In this document: piece by piece, positions 12,111 to 22,404 of the stretch
Layout of the letters: each line of letters starts with the position of its first letter
Numbering within the stretch: the stretch's first letter is position 1
Source: Cryptomeria japonica
Taxonomy: Eukaryota; Streptophyta; Pinopsida; Cupressales; Cupressaceae
Reading direction: 5' to 3'
NCBI RefSeq assembly: GCF_030272615.1
Contig: NC_081407.1
Location: 262,744,574-262,808,573 of the forward strand
DNA: 64,000 nucleotides
Notes under the pieces: model-generated
Seen by the model: only the letters and a program-made list of their open reading frames with translations
Told to the model about the DNA's origin: nothing
The model's database searches: none
Translations under genes and position numbers: made by a program

Positions 12111-13250
12111 GGCATCTACCCACTTTTCACTTTTGCTAGCATCATCAATATGTTTTGGCTCTACTTCAGTCATGAGACAAAAATTTGCCTGCTCACCTTC
12201 TCGGGCTAATCTCCTTCTAGTTTGCACACATTCATTCCTATCTCCTATGATTTGTTCTTCTGGATGATTCTTCTACACATACCGGTTGGGGATTTTGTTT
12301 GGTGTATCTTCTACCGGTCCATTATCAGATTGTTCTTCATTTTCAACATCTGAATCATCAATGTAAGGTGTCCGTATAAATTTTCCTCTATGTGAGTCTT
12401 CATCTATTCTCACATTTACACTCTCAACCACCCTTCTCAACCTCTTGTTGTAGCATTTGTAGGCTTTACTGTTGGCTGAGTATCCCAAGAAGATTCCTTC
12501 ATCACTTCAGGAATCAAAACTTCCTAATCCATCAGTATCTCTCTTGATGAAGCACTTACTTCCAAACACTCTGAAGTGCTTGAGTGATGGTTTCCTTTCA
12601 TTCCATAGCTCATAAGGAGTCATTATACTATTCACTCTTAACTATACCTAATTTAAAGTGTAGACAACAGTATGAATTGCTTCCTTCTAGTATATATCTG
12701 GTATGTTGGCCTCATTCAACATAGTCCTAGCCATCTCCTTCACTGTCCTATTTTTCCTCTCTACCACCCCATTTTGTTGAGGTGTCTTTGCAGCTGACTA
12801 TTGTCTTCAAATGTCATATTTCTCACAGTAGTCAACAAATTCATTGGAAGAAAATTTAACTAGTGTCCACTTTCATTTTCCACCATATACCTAAATTTTT
12901 TGAATCTCTCAAATGCTTGTGACTTGTCATGCAGGAAGGTTACCCAAGTCATTCTTGAGTAATCATATATGAACATCATGGAATACCTTTCTCTGGCCAA
13001 TGCTCTTGTCCTTGTTGGCCCACATAAGTCTATATGTATCAACTCCAAAGGTCTTGAGGTGTTATATATTTTTTTTTTAAAGTTGACCTTTGCTTGCTTA
13101 CCTCTAACACATTCATCACAGAATGTGCTTTCCAGTTTTAAGATCTGAGGTATGTTTCTCACATATTGGTTCTTTCTTATCTTAACTAGATTGTCAAAAT
13201 TCACATGGCCTAGTCTCCGGTGCCACAACTAGCTTTCATCAACCTATCCC
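12111..13250 (-). pseudogene. E1 integrase, catalytic region deleted
   Basis: GAG-pre-integrase zinc-binding part: WHRRLGHVNFDNLVKI then CDECVRGKQ (HHCC), followed by the catalytic-core start IHIDLCGP and YDYSRMTWVTFL. The frame stops at 12860 after ENESGH. Past the stop, in another phase, KFSSNEFVDYCEKYD and AAKTPQQNGVVERKNRT are readable, so the intervening segment that carries the second catalytic Asp (usually in a RTDRGGEF-type motif) is missing together with a phase change. C-terminal GYSANSKAYKCYN and the linker to reverse transcriptase remain at 12273-12488. Several further stops are present. Confidence 0.85.
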
Positions 13251-13639
13251 ATCATGCATTAGGACTCATAGCATTCATTCAGATTGTAGACATTACCCTC
13301 TATTCTCTTTCCTTCTACTACCACCTGACTGGTACTCTGATTCCTTATTTGGCAACCAGTAGAGTCAAATGAGAACTTGTACCCTTTGTCACACATCTAA
13401 CTTACACTCAACAAGTTATGCTTCAAACCTTCCACATAGTACACATTATGAGCCTTGAGCTTTCCACCAATATTCAATGTACCCCGACCTTTGATCTTGA
13501 TGGAGGAGTTGTCACTGAATTAGACGGAACCACCATTCCAATCATCAAGCTTGATGAACTTTTTCTTATCTCCGGTCATGTGATTTGAGCAACCACTATC
13601 AACTACCCATCAATTCCTCCTTTCAACATGTAGAGCAGT
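13251..13639 (-). pseudogene. E1 aspartic protease
   Basis: Retropepsin-type active site WVVDSGCSNHMTGDKKK at about 13565-13609, Asp codon at 13598-13600, as in Copia proteases. The codon just before this motif is TGA (13610-13612), where Trp is usual. Downstream YVEGLKHNLLSV (about 13425-13460) is the conserved end of the protease/pre-integrase junction. The frame is the same phase as the zinc knuckles upstream and the integrase start downstream. Confidence 0.82.
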
Positions 13640-14937
13640 CTACACAATTAGGCTGGACTCTGTCTTGTTTTTCTCCTTCTCTACCCAAACTAGTTTCTCT
13701 TCTTTCTTTTCCTCTTCTGTCACTTTGTGTTCCGGTTTTGTTTCCAACTTCTCATTCGATACAATTCTCTTTTGCTTGTCAGTTCTCAGCTGACAATACC
13801 TTGCTATGTGACAAAAATTCTGACACTTATAGCATTTCACATTAGCAATATAAGATGTACTCAATGCATTCTTGTAAGAAATTTGCATATTACTCCTACA
13901 TTCATAATCTTGTGACCAAACTCATTGCAATTATAACATGTGACATTTGTACTTTGTAATGCAGAAAATGAGTTTCTACTCTCAAAACTAGGGTTGACAC
14001 TCATTTTCCTACAATCTGCCATTCTATGACCAAACTTATTACACTGGTGACAATAACCATGAAAATTTAGAATATACCAATTAGGTTGTCTTGAACCTGC
14101 AAACGACTACCTCACTGGGGGTCTTCCTTTCATGCTGCTAACCCTTGTGAATCCTTCATGATCAATACTTGCATTTCTCCTTAGATCTACATGTCGGTGC
14201 ATCGAGTATGGTCTCTGGTTCATTGATTGAGCATACCGGTTTGTGTGGCAGTTTCTAGCAGCATTTGCATATGTCTTCTTGTCAGTATCCTTGCTTATTG
14301 TAAATGTCTTCTTCTCTTCACCTTCATTTGAAGAAGTGAATTGTATCTCCTTATCGGATGTATCTTTGTTATTTCAACTTCCTAAAAACCTAAGCCATTG
14401 GTATCTTTAGATTTCTTCTGTTTTCTCAGCATCTTGTTCAGGGCTTCAGTGTTGCCTTCATATTTGCTTCTCGCTTTTATTTCTTCCTAACTTATCCTTT
14501 TCCTTCTTACTTAGACTAGTACTGGTGACTTCACACATCCTCTTGGCCTCTTCCAACTAGAGTTTTAGATCTGCAATAGTTTTCTTGGACTCTTCAAGAG
14601 ATTGCTCCAACAACTCTTATTCTTCAGCTGCAACCCTTTTTACCTTCTTTAAATCTCTTCTTGTTTTCTTTAGCTCTACTTCTCCTTCTTTCTCTTCCTC
14701 GTATGCTTCTTCAGGTACCGGTACCTCTTGAGACATAAAAAGATTTTCTCTAACTTCATCTCCACTACAATAGTCATCTGAGGCACTTTCCTCATCTGTG
14801 GTATGATCTTCATGTGTGTAAAGACTGCTCTTCTTTTGGTAGCCTTTACTACCATGCCGATAGACATTTTTCTTCCTATCCTTACTATATGACCTGCTAC
14901 CACTTGATTGATCACCTTCATTCTTATCACCATAAGG
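13640..14937 (-). pseudogene. E1 gag extension: acidic region, coiled coil and further zinc knuckles
   Basis: After the first knuckle the frame carries an acidic stretch and a heptad-like charged region (EELELLKK-type, about 14520-14700) with several stops. Then follow three more knuckles: YCHQCNKFGHRMADC (about 14000-14060), TCYNCNEFGHK (about 13905-13945, C-terminal end eroded) and KCYKCQNFCHIARYC (about 13800-13850). Most Copia gags have one knuckle. This coiled coil plus multi-knuckle module has the same layout as ORF1 of E2, E4, E5 and E6, which suggests a shared origin. Confidence 0.7.
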
Positions 14938-15770
14938 TCATTTAGCAGCAAAATGTCCAATCTTTCCACACTTGAAACATTTCAAAGGCAGTTTGCCTTT
15001 ATATTTGCTTGAACCTGTCTTGAGTCTTCTGACAAAGTTTTCCATGATGTCATCGAAGTCTTCATCAGTTGCATCATGAGAAGATTCTTCTTTTCCTTTT
15101 CTTGAAGTCTTGAATGCAACTTCTTTCTCTACAACATCAGTACTGGCAATCCTCATCTCATAAGCAGTTAGGGAGCCATACAACTCATTCATTGCAAAGA
15201 CTTTTAAATATTTTGCTTCTTCTATTGCTAAAACCTTTGTATCATACTTAGATGTAAGAGATCTAGGTACTTTCTTCACTAGCACCTCATCTTTTATTTC
15301 TTCTCCAAGCCCTCTATGGTGTTTGTTGTTTCATCAACCCTTTGGAGATAGTCAGCAATTTTCTCTTCATATCTCATCTTCAAACCCTCAAGTTGTGCTC
15401 TTAATGTCTGCAACTTGGCTTCCTTGACTTTATTATTGCCTTCAAATATCTTCTGCAACTTATCCCAAGCTTCCTTGGCATAAGAGTAGTGCATAACTTT
15501 GACAAAATCATTATCAGACAACCCACTAAGAATGACATTCTTGGCTTTAGCATTATTCTCATATTCCCTCTTAGCATTTGGATCAGTAGGAGGATTATTG
15601 GGGACTATATTCCCATTCACAACCGACATCCATACACCACAACCTAGAGAGGATAAATAGGTTTCCATTCTTCTACTCCAAAAGGCATAGTTGACACCAT
15701 CACAAATGGGAGCTTTTGAGGAGGTTGATTCATTTCTCGCCATTGTGAACACTTGACAAGATCTACCCAA
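14938..15770 (-). pseudogene. E1 gag N-terminal half
   Basis: Copia gag (UBN2/DUF4219 type): FDGVNY-like opening (ICDGVNYAFWSRRMETYL), a YAKEAWDKLQKIFEG segment and RYEEKIADYLQRVDE. The first frame stops at 15294; the second (14938-15285) continues GEEIKDEVLVKK in another phase, consistent with loss of one G in the GGCTTGGAGAAG stretch near 15305. The second frame ends in the zinc knuckle CFKCGKIGHFAAK, where the codon for the fourth zinc ligand Cys is TGA (14938-14940). The first in-frame ATG at 15770 may be upstream of the true start; MARNESTSSKAPICDG begins at 15743. Confidence 0.85.
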
Positions 15771-15805
15771 GCTAGAGAATTATTTTGACAAAAAAGGTTT
15801 CTTAG

Positions 15806-15817
15806 CCTCTGATACCA
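15806..15817 (-). other. E1 primer binding site (initiator tRNA-Met)
   Basis: Minus-strand TGGTATCAGAGG two bases inside the 5' LTR end (CCAATA), matching the 3' end of plant initiator tRNA-Met except the last base shown. Confidence 0.9.
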
Positions 15818-15819
15818 AT

Positions 15820-17499
15820 TATTGGACACAATGGATCACTGAGAGGGGGGTGAATTAGTGATTTAAACTCTTTTCCTTCAACAAGGAGATACTGATAATA
15901 TATAAAACAAACTGAGTGCTAACCGATAGCTCAAATACTGCAAACAAGGTGTGTGAAAGGATTTGCTAAAATAATAATATATCACAAGCACAAAGATGCA
16001 ACACACAACACCAGATATATACGAGGAAAACCCAATGTGGGAAAAACCTTGGTGAGAATAGTTGCTGGAGATCTTCTGCTCCAATCCAGCCTCACAATAA
16101 ATCTTTGATTACTATATTTTGGGCACCAACCCAAGCAGCACAAACTCAAAGGAACACCAACCCCTGCACAATTTATAGGCTACAACCTAAAGGAGCTACA
16201 ACCCTTGCACTAAGATACAACTTTGTGAAAACAATATAAAACTAAGATATACAAATTAAGTCATTGTTGCAAATGAAGTTTTGCAACCTTACAATATTCT
16301 CCTCTGTCAGTTTCACCCTTATCGGTCTATATTCTCTCCACCCACTCTGCAACTTCACTTTGCTGATGATTTTTCTAAAACCTCTCTCACAATGTCTTCA
16401 CTCTCTCAACTCATAGTTGATCACTCTTAATTAGGCACAACTTTTGCCGATTTGTCACCTCTGTGTTCAATGCACTCTCCACCGGTTGCTCCTTATACTG
16501 GTTTACTCTGCTTCTCCTTATTGGACAATACTTCGCTCATAAAAACTTCAAGTGTTTTTCTCTTTGGCTCTCAAACATCAATTTCATACTTGTCTTCACT
16601 CTGCAGCAATAACAATCATAGTCTCAAGTCATCATATTTAAACTTGAGCTTTCCCACCAAGAATCAATTCAAACTTGGGGCGGTTAGGGTTTCCTTCACC
16701 TGATAAAATTTGCATGAGATCCGATCCAGTCTATCTTGGATCAATCACCTGTACTCAAGGAGTGAATCTGTACACATTTTCCATTATCCAATGCATACTT
16801 TCTAAAGATATCTATCTTGTACATGATTTTCTACCTTGAAATTTGTCGACTCATAAAAAGCCCAGTTGTTTCCTTCTCGAAATCTTTTTTGCAGTCTGAT
16901 TTCTTTGCTTCGATCCAAGCTCCAACTACTCCCTAATCTTTCTTTGTCATTCTTCCTTCCTTGAGACACATCAATCAGTTACCATCTTGTGATTTTTGGT
17001 TGTTTTATTAATGTCGACTAGTTGTTTCAACAACCATGTCGATGGAGGCTTCACCGACCTTTGCATGTTTGTCACCTCAGCTCCACATGGCATCACAATG
17101 GTCATACACTCAGCTCACTAACACAAGGTCGGTTTGAACATTCAACAAACTCATATTGGTACAAACCTTTATCGGTGATACCTTCTCCTCCTGCTAACTG
17201 GTAGTGCACACTACACCAGTAGCACATCTTCACCTTTGGTGGTTTGTGATTACTTTAACATTATACCTCTTCATCATAAAGAGGCAACCAACCTCTAGAC
17301 CAGTTTATGCTCTATCGGTTATCACTCAACATGCTAACACACACATGCATCTCACCTCATACCGGTGTAGTCACTAATAATCTTAATAACTACTTGTCTT
17401 CCACCATACCGGTACACACTTCTTCATACCAGATGAAATACCTTTGTCGGTAGCCACCCTGCAATACCGGTTGACATCAATGACAACTCAATTCCAACA
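15820..17499 (-). repeat. E1 5' LTR
   Basis: Begins TATTGGACAC (G lost from the terminal TGTTGG) and ends ATTCCAACA, then the target duplication GACAA. It aligns with 8641-10397 over its whole length. The candidate TATA box lies at about 16171-16180 on the minus strand. Confidence 0.92.
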
Positions 17500-20226
17500 G
17501 ACAATTGGTGAAGTGGGGTGTGACTTGTTTAGAATTACATCTAGAAGACCTAAATATAGAAATGCACTAACAAATATTATATAGCAAAGATACAAAAGAA
17601 CAAATTATAAATAAGAAGTAATTGATTTACATAAAGGAAAGAAATAATAAATAGATGCATGCAAGCCCTTGTGTGTTTGAATCTCTCTAGTAAACCTATG
17701 CACACAAATGATACAAAAAATGTTTCAAGGATATTTGGGGACTTACCTTAGTCAAGTCCTTTCTTTGGTGTTTCCACCTCCAAACCAACCATGATTCATA
17801 GATAAGAATATAAAAAATAGATTAAAAGGTTAATTATTTTATTCATAAGGGATGTGATAAGTCACTAAGATGCTTAGAATCATAAGATGAAAAGAATGAT
17901 ATATTAGATAGGCTTAAAAAAACCAAGAGAGAAAGAGAGTCATGTGTGAATGCTAGAAATTTTTTATAGAAAGTTGTAAAGAGTTATGCGTGATCTTGGG
18001 AGAGTTGTGTGAGAGAAAATATTCAAGAGAAATGTTGTGTAAGTGAAATATTTGAAATGAGAAATAGAGGGAACATAAAGGGAGTGATTATTTGTTATGG
18101 GTCAATTTGAGCTATTTTTATTGACCTAAAAAAGTGGCAACTGGAAAATGTTGGGAAATAAATAGGTTCAATACCAAAGTTTGTGAAAATCAACATATAT
18201 CCAATAAAATAATGAAATGATGAGATTTAGGGGTTGGATATCAGCAACATGAAATTCTAAAACTCATATGCAAATCTGAAAATTAAGTTGCCTTAATCAT
18301 AGAAAATCCATGATTAGATGCTTTTTCTTTATAATGCAAAAAATAAGCCTATTAACCATACATAATAAATCTATCTTATGTGAAATTATAACAACAATCG
18401 ATAATGATTCACATTAGAATAAGATAACATAAATAATGCATAAAAAAAAATAACATCCACACATAACATAGGATTTACGTACAAAACCCCTTGTGGGAAA
18501 AAATTCCACCAAGAAGAGAGGACAAGCTTTTATGAACAACAAAAAAAGTGCTTACAATACAATAAATTTTCTAAAGTGGAAAATTGAACCCTAGTGATTC
18601 CCCACCTAGGAGAGAGAAAGGAAATCACTAGGATGATTTTCACTTGGGAGATACTTCACATTCAAAATAGGGGCTTGAATCCACTAGATCCAAATCCAAG
18701 GGAAACAAGGATGTGAATTCTAAGTGGATTGCAAGTGTTGGAATGCAATCTTCCCTCTTTTGTAAGAAGAAGAGTTGATTTGTTGACTATGCAAGAAATG
18801 AAGATAAAATGGGTGAAATAAGGAGATACCGATTCAGGATCATGCTGTAACTTTGGATCTGGGATATTTAGGTTGATACAGATCTGCCCTGCAAAATTGG
18901 AGAAAATTCGTCAGGACAGAGTTGAAAGTGTACTCGGTTCTCTAAAAAATCTATGAAATGAAAAAGGTTTTTCGATCTCTGCAAATGAAGCACAAACCTA
19001 CAATTACAGTTAAGCATCTATACCCTACACACAAAAAAGAAGGGAAGAAGGGTTGTGGATAGGGGTTTGCCTTAGTCAAACCTGGGTTGAGGAATCAACC
19101 TTGAAAGAAAGTAATTGCAAATGCTTAAATATAAATAATGGAAATGTATACCTTGTAGATCTGCAATTTCTTGATGATGGTTGCTTTGTTTCTTGAATGT
19201 AATCTTAGGTGTTGCATGAAATGACATGTAACATGACAAAACCCTAACACACACACATGCTTGAAAATGAATATTTTAATGTTTCTCCAATGGATGAATG
19301 AATAAGACACATGAAGAAGAAGATTTAATGGATTCTTGAAGACTTGAATTCTTAATGACAATAATGAAGACCTCCTCCTGAATTTTTCTTATTCTCCTTA
19401 TCCTTGTATATTTTCGCTTATGCAAATGAGAGGACTAAATCCCTTTTAATACTTGCCTTGGAGGATTAATTTTCATCTCACCGAAGGGTGACATAGGGGA
19501 ATTTGAATCCTGAAGAGTGAATTGGGTCCAAGAGTCAGATGGACCCATTTTAGGGCCACCCTAAGAGGGAGGACATGGGTGCCACACCCCTGTCCTAGGA
19601 GGGATAGGGGCACCATGCCCCTGTCCTACCCTATTTTGGGGTCTGGATAGGGTCACAAGGTGATATAAGGGCTGAAATAAGAGGAGATTTGGAATGATGA
19701 TGTAGAGAGGGCTCCCAATTAAGTAGGGAGATGTAGTCGCTAGGGTGAGGGCCTAAAACACGGTCAAAATTACAAGGGTCACAATTTTATGATGCTAAAA
19801 ATTCCATTCTCCTCTTTGCCTCGACCATAGAAGAACTTATGCACATGTGAATAACCTCCTAATACCTTCCAACCATCCTTCATTCCTATAGAGAAAACTA
19901 CATTCAACTATTCCGCATTTTGTTCTACATAAAATCTACACCCAAAGGGTGAATTTATCAAATGGAAAGAGGTCCAAAACCACCAATAAAGGTTACCAAA
20001 GAAGACTCTTTATTACTCATGACTACAACCTCCTCCATTAAAATTGAAAAGACATCAGTTTAGGTTCCAATATGTTCCCTCCGATACTAACATCTATACT
20101 TTCAAGATAAACATTACATTAAATGTAATAAATGACTCGAAACCAAGAGACAATTGTCACCTCTTCGATGCTCCCACTTGTAGAAGACCATAGGTCACTC
20201 TTTTTTGAACTTTCTTAAGTCATTAA
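17500..20226. other. Older repeat locus split by E1 and E2, no gene seen
   Basis: No supported coding region; frames such as 19072-19361 have no family features. An LTR-type block (GGATTTACGTACAAAACCCC then TGTGGGAAAAAATTCCACC) lies at about 18472-18512. At about 19565-19630 two copies of a CACCCCTGTCC/GCCCCTGTCC phrase flank GGAGGGATAGGGGC, a GC-rich partly self-complementary patch of the kind found in plant LTRs. 17500-17504 is the right E1 target copy and 20222-20226 (ATTAA) the left E2 target copy. The sequence continues after E2 at 43736. Confidence 0.55.
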
Positions 20227-21233
20227 TGATGGAATACAAGAACACTGAGAGGGGCGGGGGGGGGGGGGGGGGGGGGGGGGTGAATCAGTGTTCTACCAGT
20301 AAAGTTAGTTTTGAAATTATTCCTTATTAACTGGTTAATAGTAAATAAAATTAGAATGCATACACAAAATAACACAATGAAAGGAAACACCATAACACCA
20401 AGATTTATACGTGGAAAACCATGCAAAGGGAAAAATCATGGTAGGGTTGATACCCTCAATATCCATATACTTGATCAAGGTATATAAATATTGCATAAGA
20501 GGGTCTGCACATGCAGAAAGTCCAACTGCCTAGAGCTCATTGCTCAAACACAAAATATAGGAAGTCTCACTGACTTACAAAACACTTACAAGTGTTTACA
20601 ATAGAAAATGAACTTATAAATAGCATCTGACCATGTTGGGTAAGTTCCGGTGAACACTTTGATAACCTCCTTTGTATTCCGGTTTTCTGCTACTGGTTAA
20701 GCTGTGCATGTGAAACTATATACAGTTGCTTTCAATCGCATACCAAAACTCATTAAAATATTCACAACCAAAATTTTGCATTCCAACACACACATCTAAT
20801 CTATCACTGAGGTGATCTCCTTAAATATCCTTCTGACTTAACCATGTCGACTTCAACAAGAAATATAAACAATTCAACTACTAGAACATAATGAAAATCA
20901 AACATAAATCCAATGACCATGTTGGCCATCATGTTACCACCAAAATCCATGGAGACATAATCGAGACCAAAATATTTCCTTAGGTGGGTCCTATCCATTA
21001 CCAGGTTCCATATACATGTTATTGGGATCAAACCAAGTTACTGAGATCAGGACTTAGCTGGGTATGAAGTGAATGTCGGTGCCGGTGTAAAGCAATGTGA
21101 ATACCAATATCGGTTAAGTGAAATGAATGTTAGTTAACCAAACAATGAAACCATTTACCCTAAGATGATGAGTTGCCATCAATGACAACCCATAATTCCA
21201 TTAAGCTTACCGGATGAGTGTCAATTGCCAACA
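20227..21233 (-). repeat. E2 3' LTR
   Basis: TGATGGAATAC start (TGTTGG in the partner LTR) and TTGCCAACA end. It is close to 42737-43730, including CTTACAAGTGTTTACAA and ATCTGACCATG blocks. It carries the GGAAAAATCATGGTAGGG block at 20428-20445 and a strongly expanded G run (separate entry). Confidence 0.92.
20256..20280. repeat. 25-base G homopolymer
   Basis: Twenty-five consecutive G bases preceded by GGGGC. The partner LTR has only GGGGGGCT at this place (about 42761-42768). The run is in the loop of the U5 hairpin with arms 20239-20248 and 20285-20294. It may be true slippage expansion or a base-calling artefact. Confidence 0.85.
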
Positions 21234-21246
21234 ATCTCCCCCTTTG
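21234..21246 (-). other. E2 polypurine tract adjoining the LTR
   Basis: Minus-strand AAAGGGGGAGAT directly before TGTTGGCAATTGACACTC of the 3' LTR. It lies in the loop of a perfect 13-bp inverted repeat (21172-21184 with 21248-21260). Confidence 0.9.
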
Positions 21247-21383
21247 ACATTGATGGCAACACTCATGTGAAAAATGATACCATATGTGAAACTTTCCATT
21301 GAATCCATATCTGTTGATCTGTACATGTGCCTGCTATATACATCTGATTCTCCCCCTAAGAAATATATAAATTTTCACTTATT

Positions 21384-21396
21384 CATCCCCCTTTGG
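21384..21396 (-). other. Second PPT-like tract of E2
   Basis: Minus-strand CCAAAGGGGGATG lies about 140 bp inside the PPT at the LTR edge, just after the end of ORF2. It could be a secondary plus-strand primer. Confidence 0.6.
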
Positions 21397-21457
21397 CATA
21401 AATGATAAAGCGGGGCACCGACAAACAATTTTGTACAGTTATGGAAATGAGTCCGTT

Positions 21458-22404
21458 CTATACAAATTGTAAAATATTTGCATACATATTCTTCAAAAAT
21501 GAAAAGTAAGTATCCCAACCATTCTTAAGATATTCAAGAATGGAGATGAATCCATTCAAGATGCCGACATAATATTCTATTTCTTTCGAAGTAGTGGGAT
21601 CCTCCTTCTGCAAGTTAGAAATACATTATTTTATGAAATAACACATTAGCAAGTCGAGGACCAATTAGATTTCGGAGTTCATTTGCTTTCCTTATTATTT
21701 TGTCCATATCCTTCTCCAATTCAAAAATTTTATCCATAACCATCAAAATTGGACCATCCAAAGAGTTTGTCAAATTAATTGTCAGGTTGTAGGAGTTATA
21801 AATTTGAATTAAGTTTTTTCTATAGCCAAACAGTTGCTTGTCTATGGAGCTGGTTAGCTTATCAAAATCTAGACAAGTCTTATAAACATTACCTCCTTCA
21901 GCCAAAGCTGCATCAATGGACTGTAAACAAGTTTGAAGTTTCTCCTTGTCCATCTCAATCATTTGCAAAAAAATTATCTTCCGGGCCACCACAAAACTTT
22001 CTTTAGCCTCTATTAGTAAAATCTTCAATAAAGTATCATTATGCTTAGGGATAAATTCAATGATTTCCTCTAATTTACCCAAAGAGCTTGCACCATCCCG
22101 AGCTTGAAATTCTGGGACTAACTGGTTTAAAACCTCAAAACTTTGCTCAATCAATTTTATGTCCTTTGACTTTGCTTGAGCCAATTCATGAGTAGCCTGT
22201 GCTTGAAGAGCTATCATTGCCAAAATCTTCTCTACTGGTGACATCTTATGGTAGGGTTTGTCAAAATTGATGGAAAATTGTGGTAAATTTCCTCTAGCTA
22301 TGGCAGAAGTGTCAATTGCCAAGCCAAAGAAGAGATCCACCACAGTCTCCTTACCCTTATCAATCGAAGACATAACCTTTATATCCTTTATCTCTTGTGC
22401 ACCG
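21458..22404 (-). pseudogene. E2 ORF2, C-terminal third
   Basis: The frame 21615-22373 plus its upstream continuation reads a largely helical protein: MSPVEKILAMIALQAQ, SFVVARKIIFLQMIEMDKE and the block FELEKDMDKIIRKANELRN followed by IGPRLANVL. That block recurs in E6 (VLEKEKDKIIRRAISLRGL) and E5 (IEKLEKDKERIKYKAKDLK). A frame change near 21640 leads into YLKNGWDTYFSFLKN ending with TAG at 21458-21460, matching the E6 ending FKSGWGTYLELLEK. The frame is continuous in sense with 38814 once D is taken out. Function unknown. Confidence 0.75.

Larger units (their letters stand above)
8641..17499 (-). mobile_element. E1: full-length Copia LTR retrotransposon with decayed genes
   Basis: The element is bounded by two related LTRs (8641-10397 and 15820-17499) and by identical 5-bp flanks GACAA at 8636-8640 and 17500-17504. 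In element sense (right to left): 5' LTR, initiator tRNA-Met PBS, gag with first zinc knuckle, coiled coil, further zinc knuckles, protease, integrase, RVT_2 reverse transcriptase, RNase H, PPT, 3' LTR. Integrase before reverse transcriptase is the Copia order. All coding parts carry stops or shifts, so this copy cannot supply its own proteins. The LTRs differ by many substitutions and two indels of about 50 bp, so the insertion is not recent. Confidence 0.93.

Noticed and set aside
20223-20426. Minus-strand frame with a run of prolines
   Set aside because: The prolines are the reverse complement of the G25 tract; not a protein.
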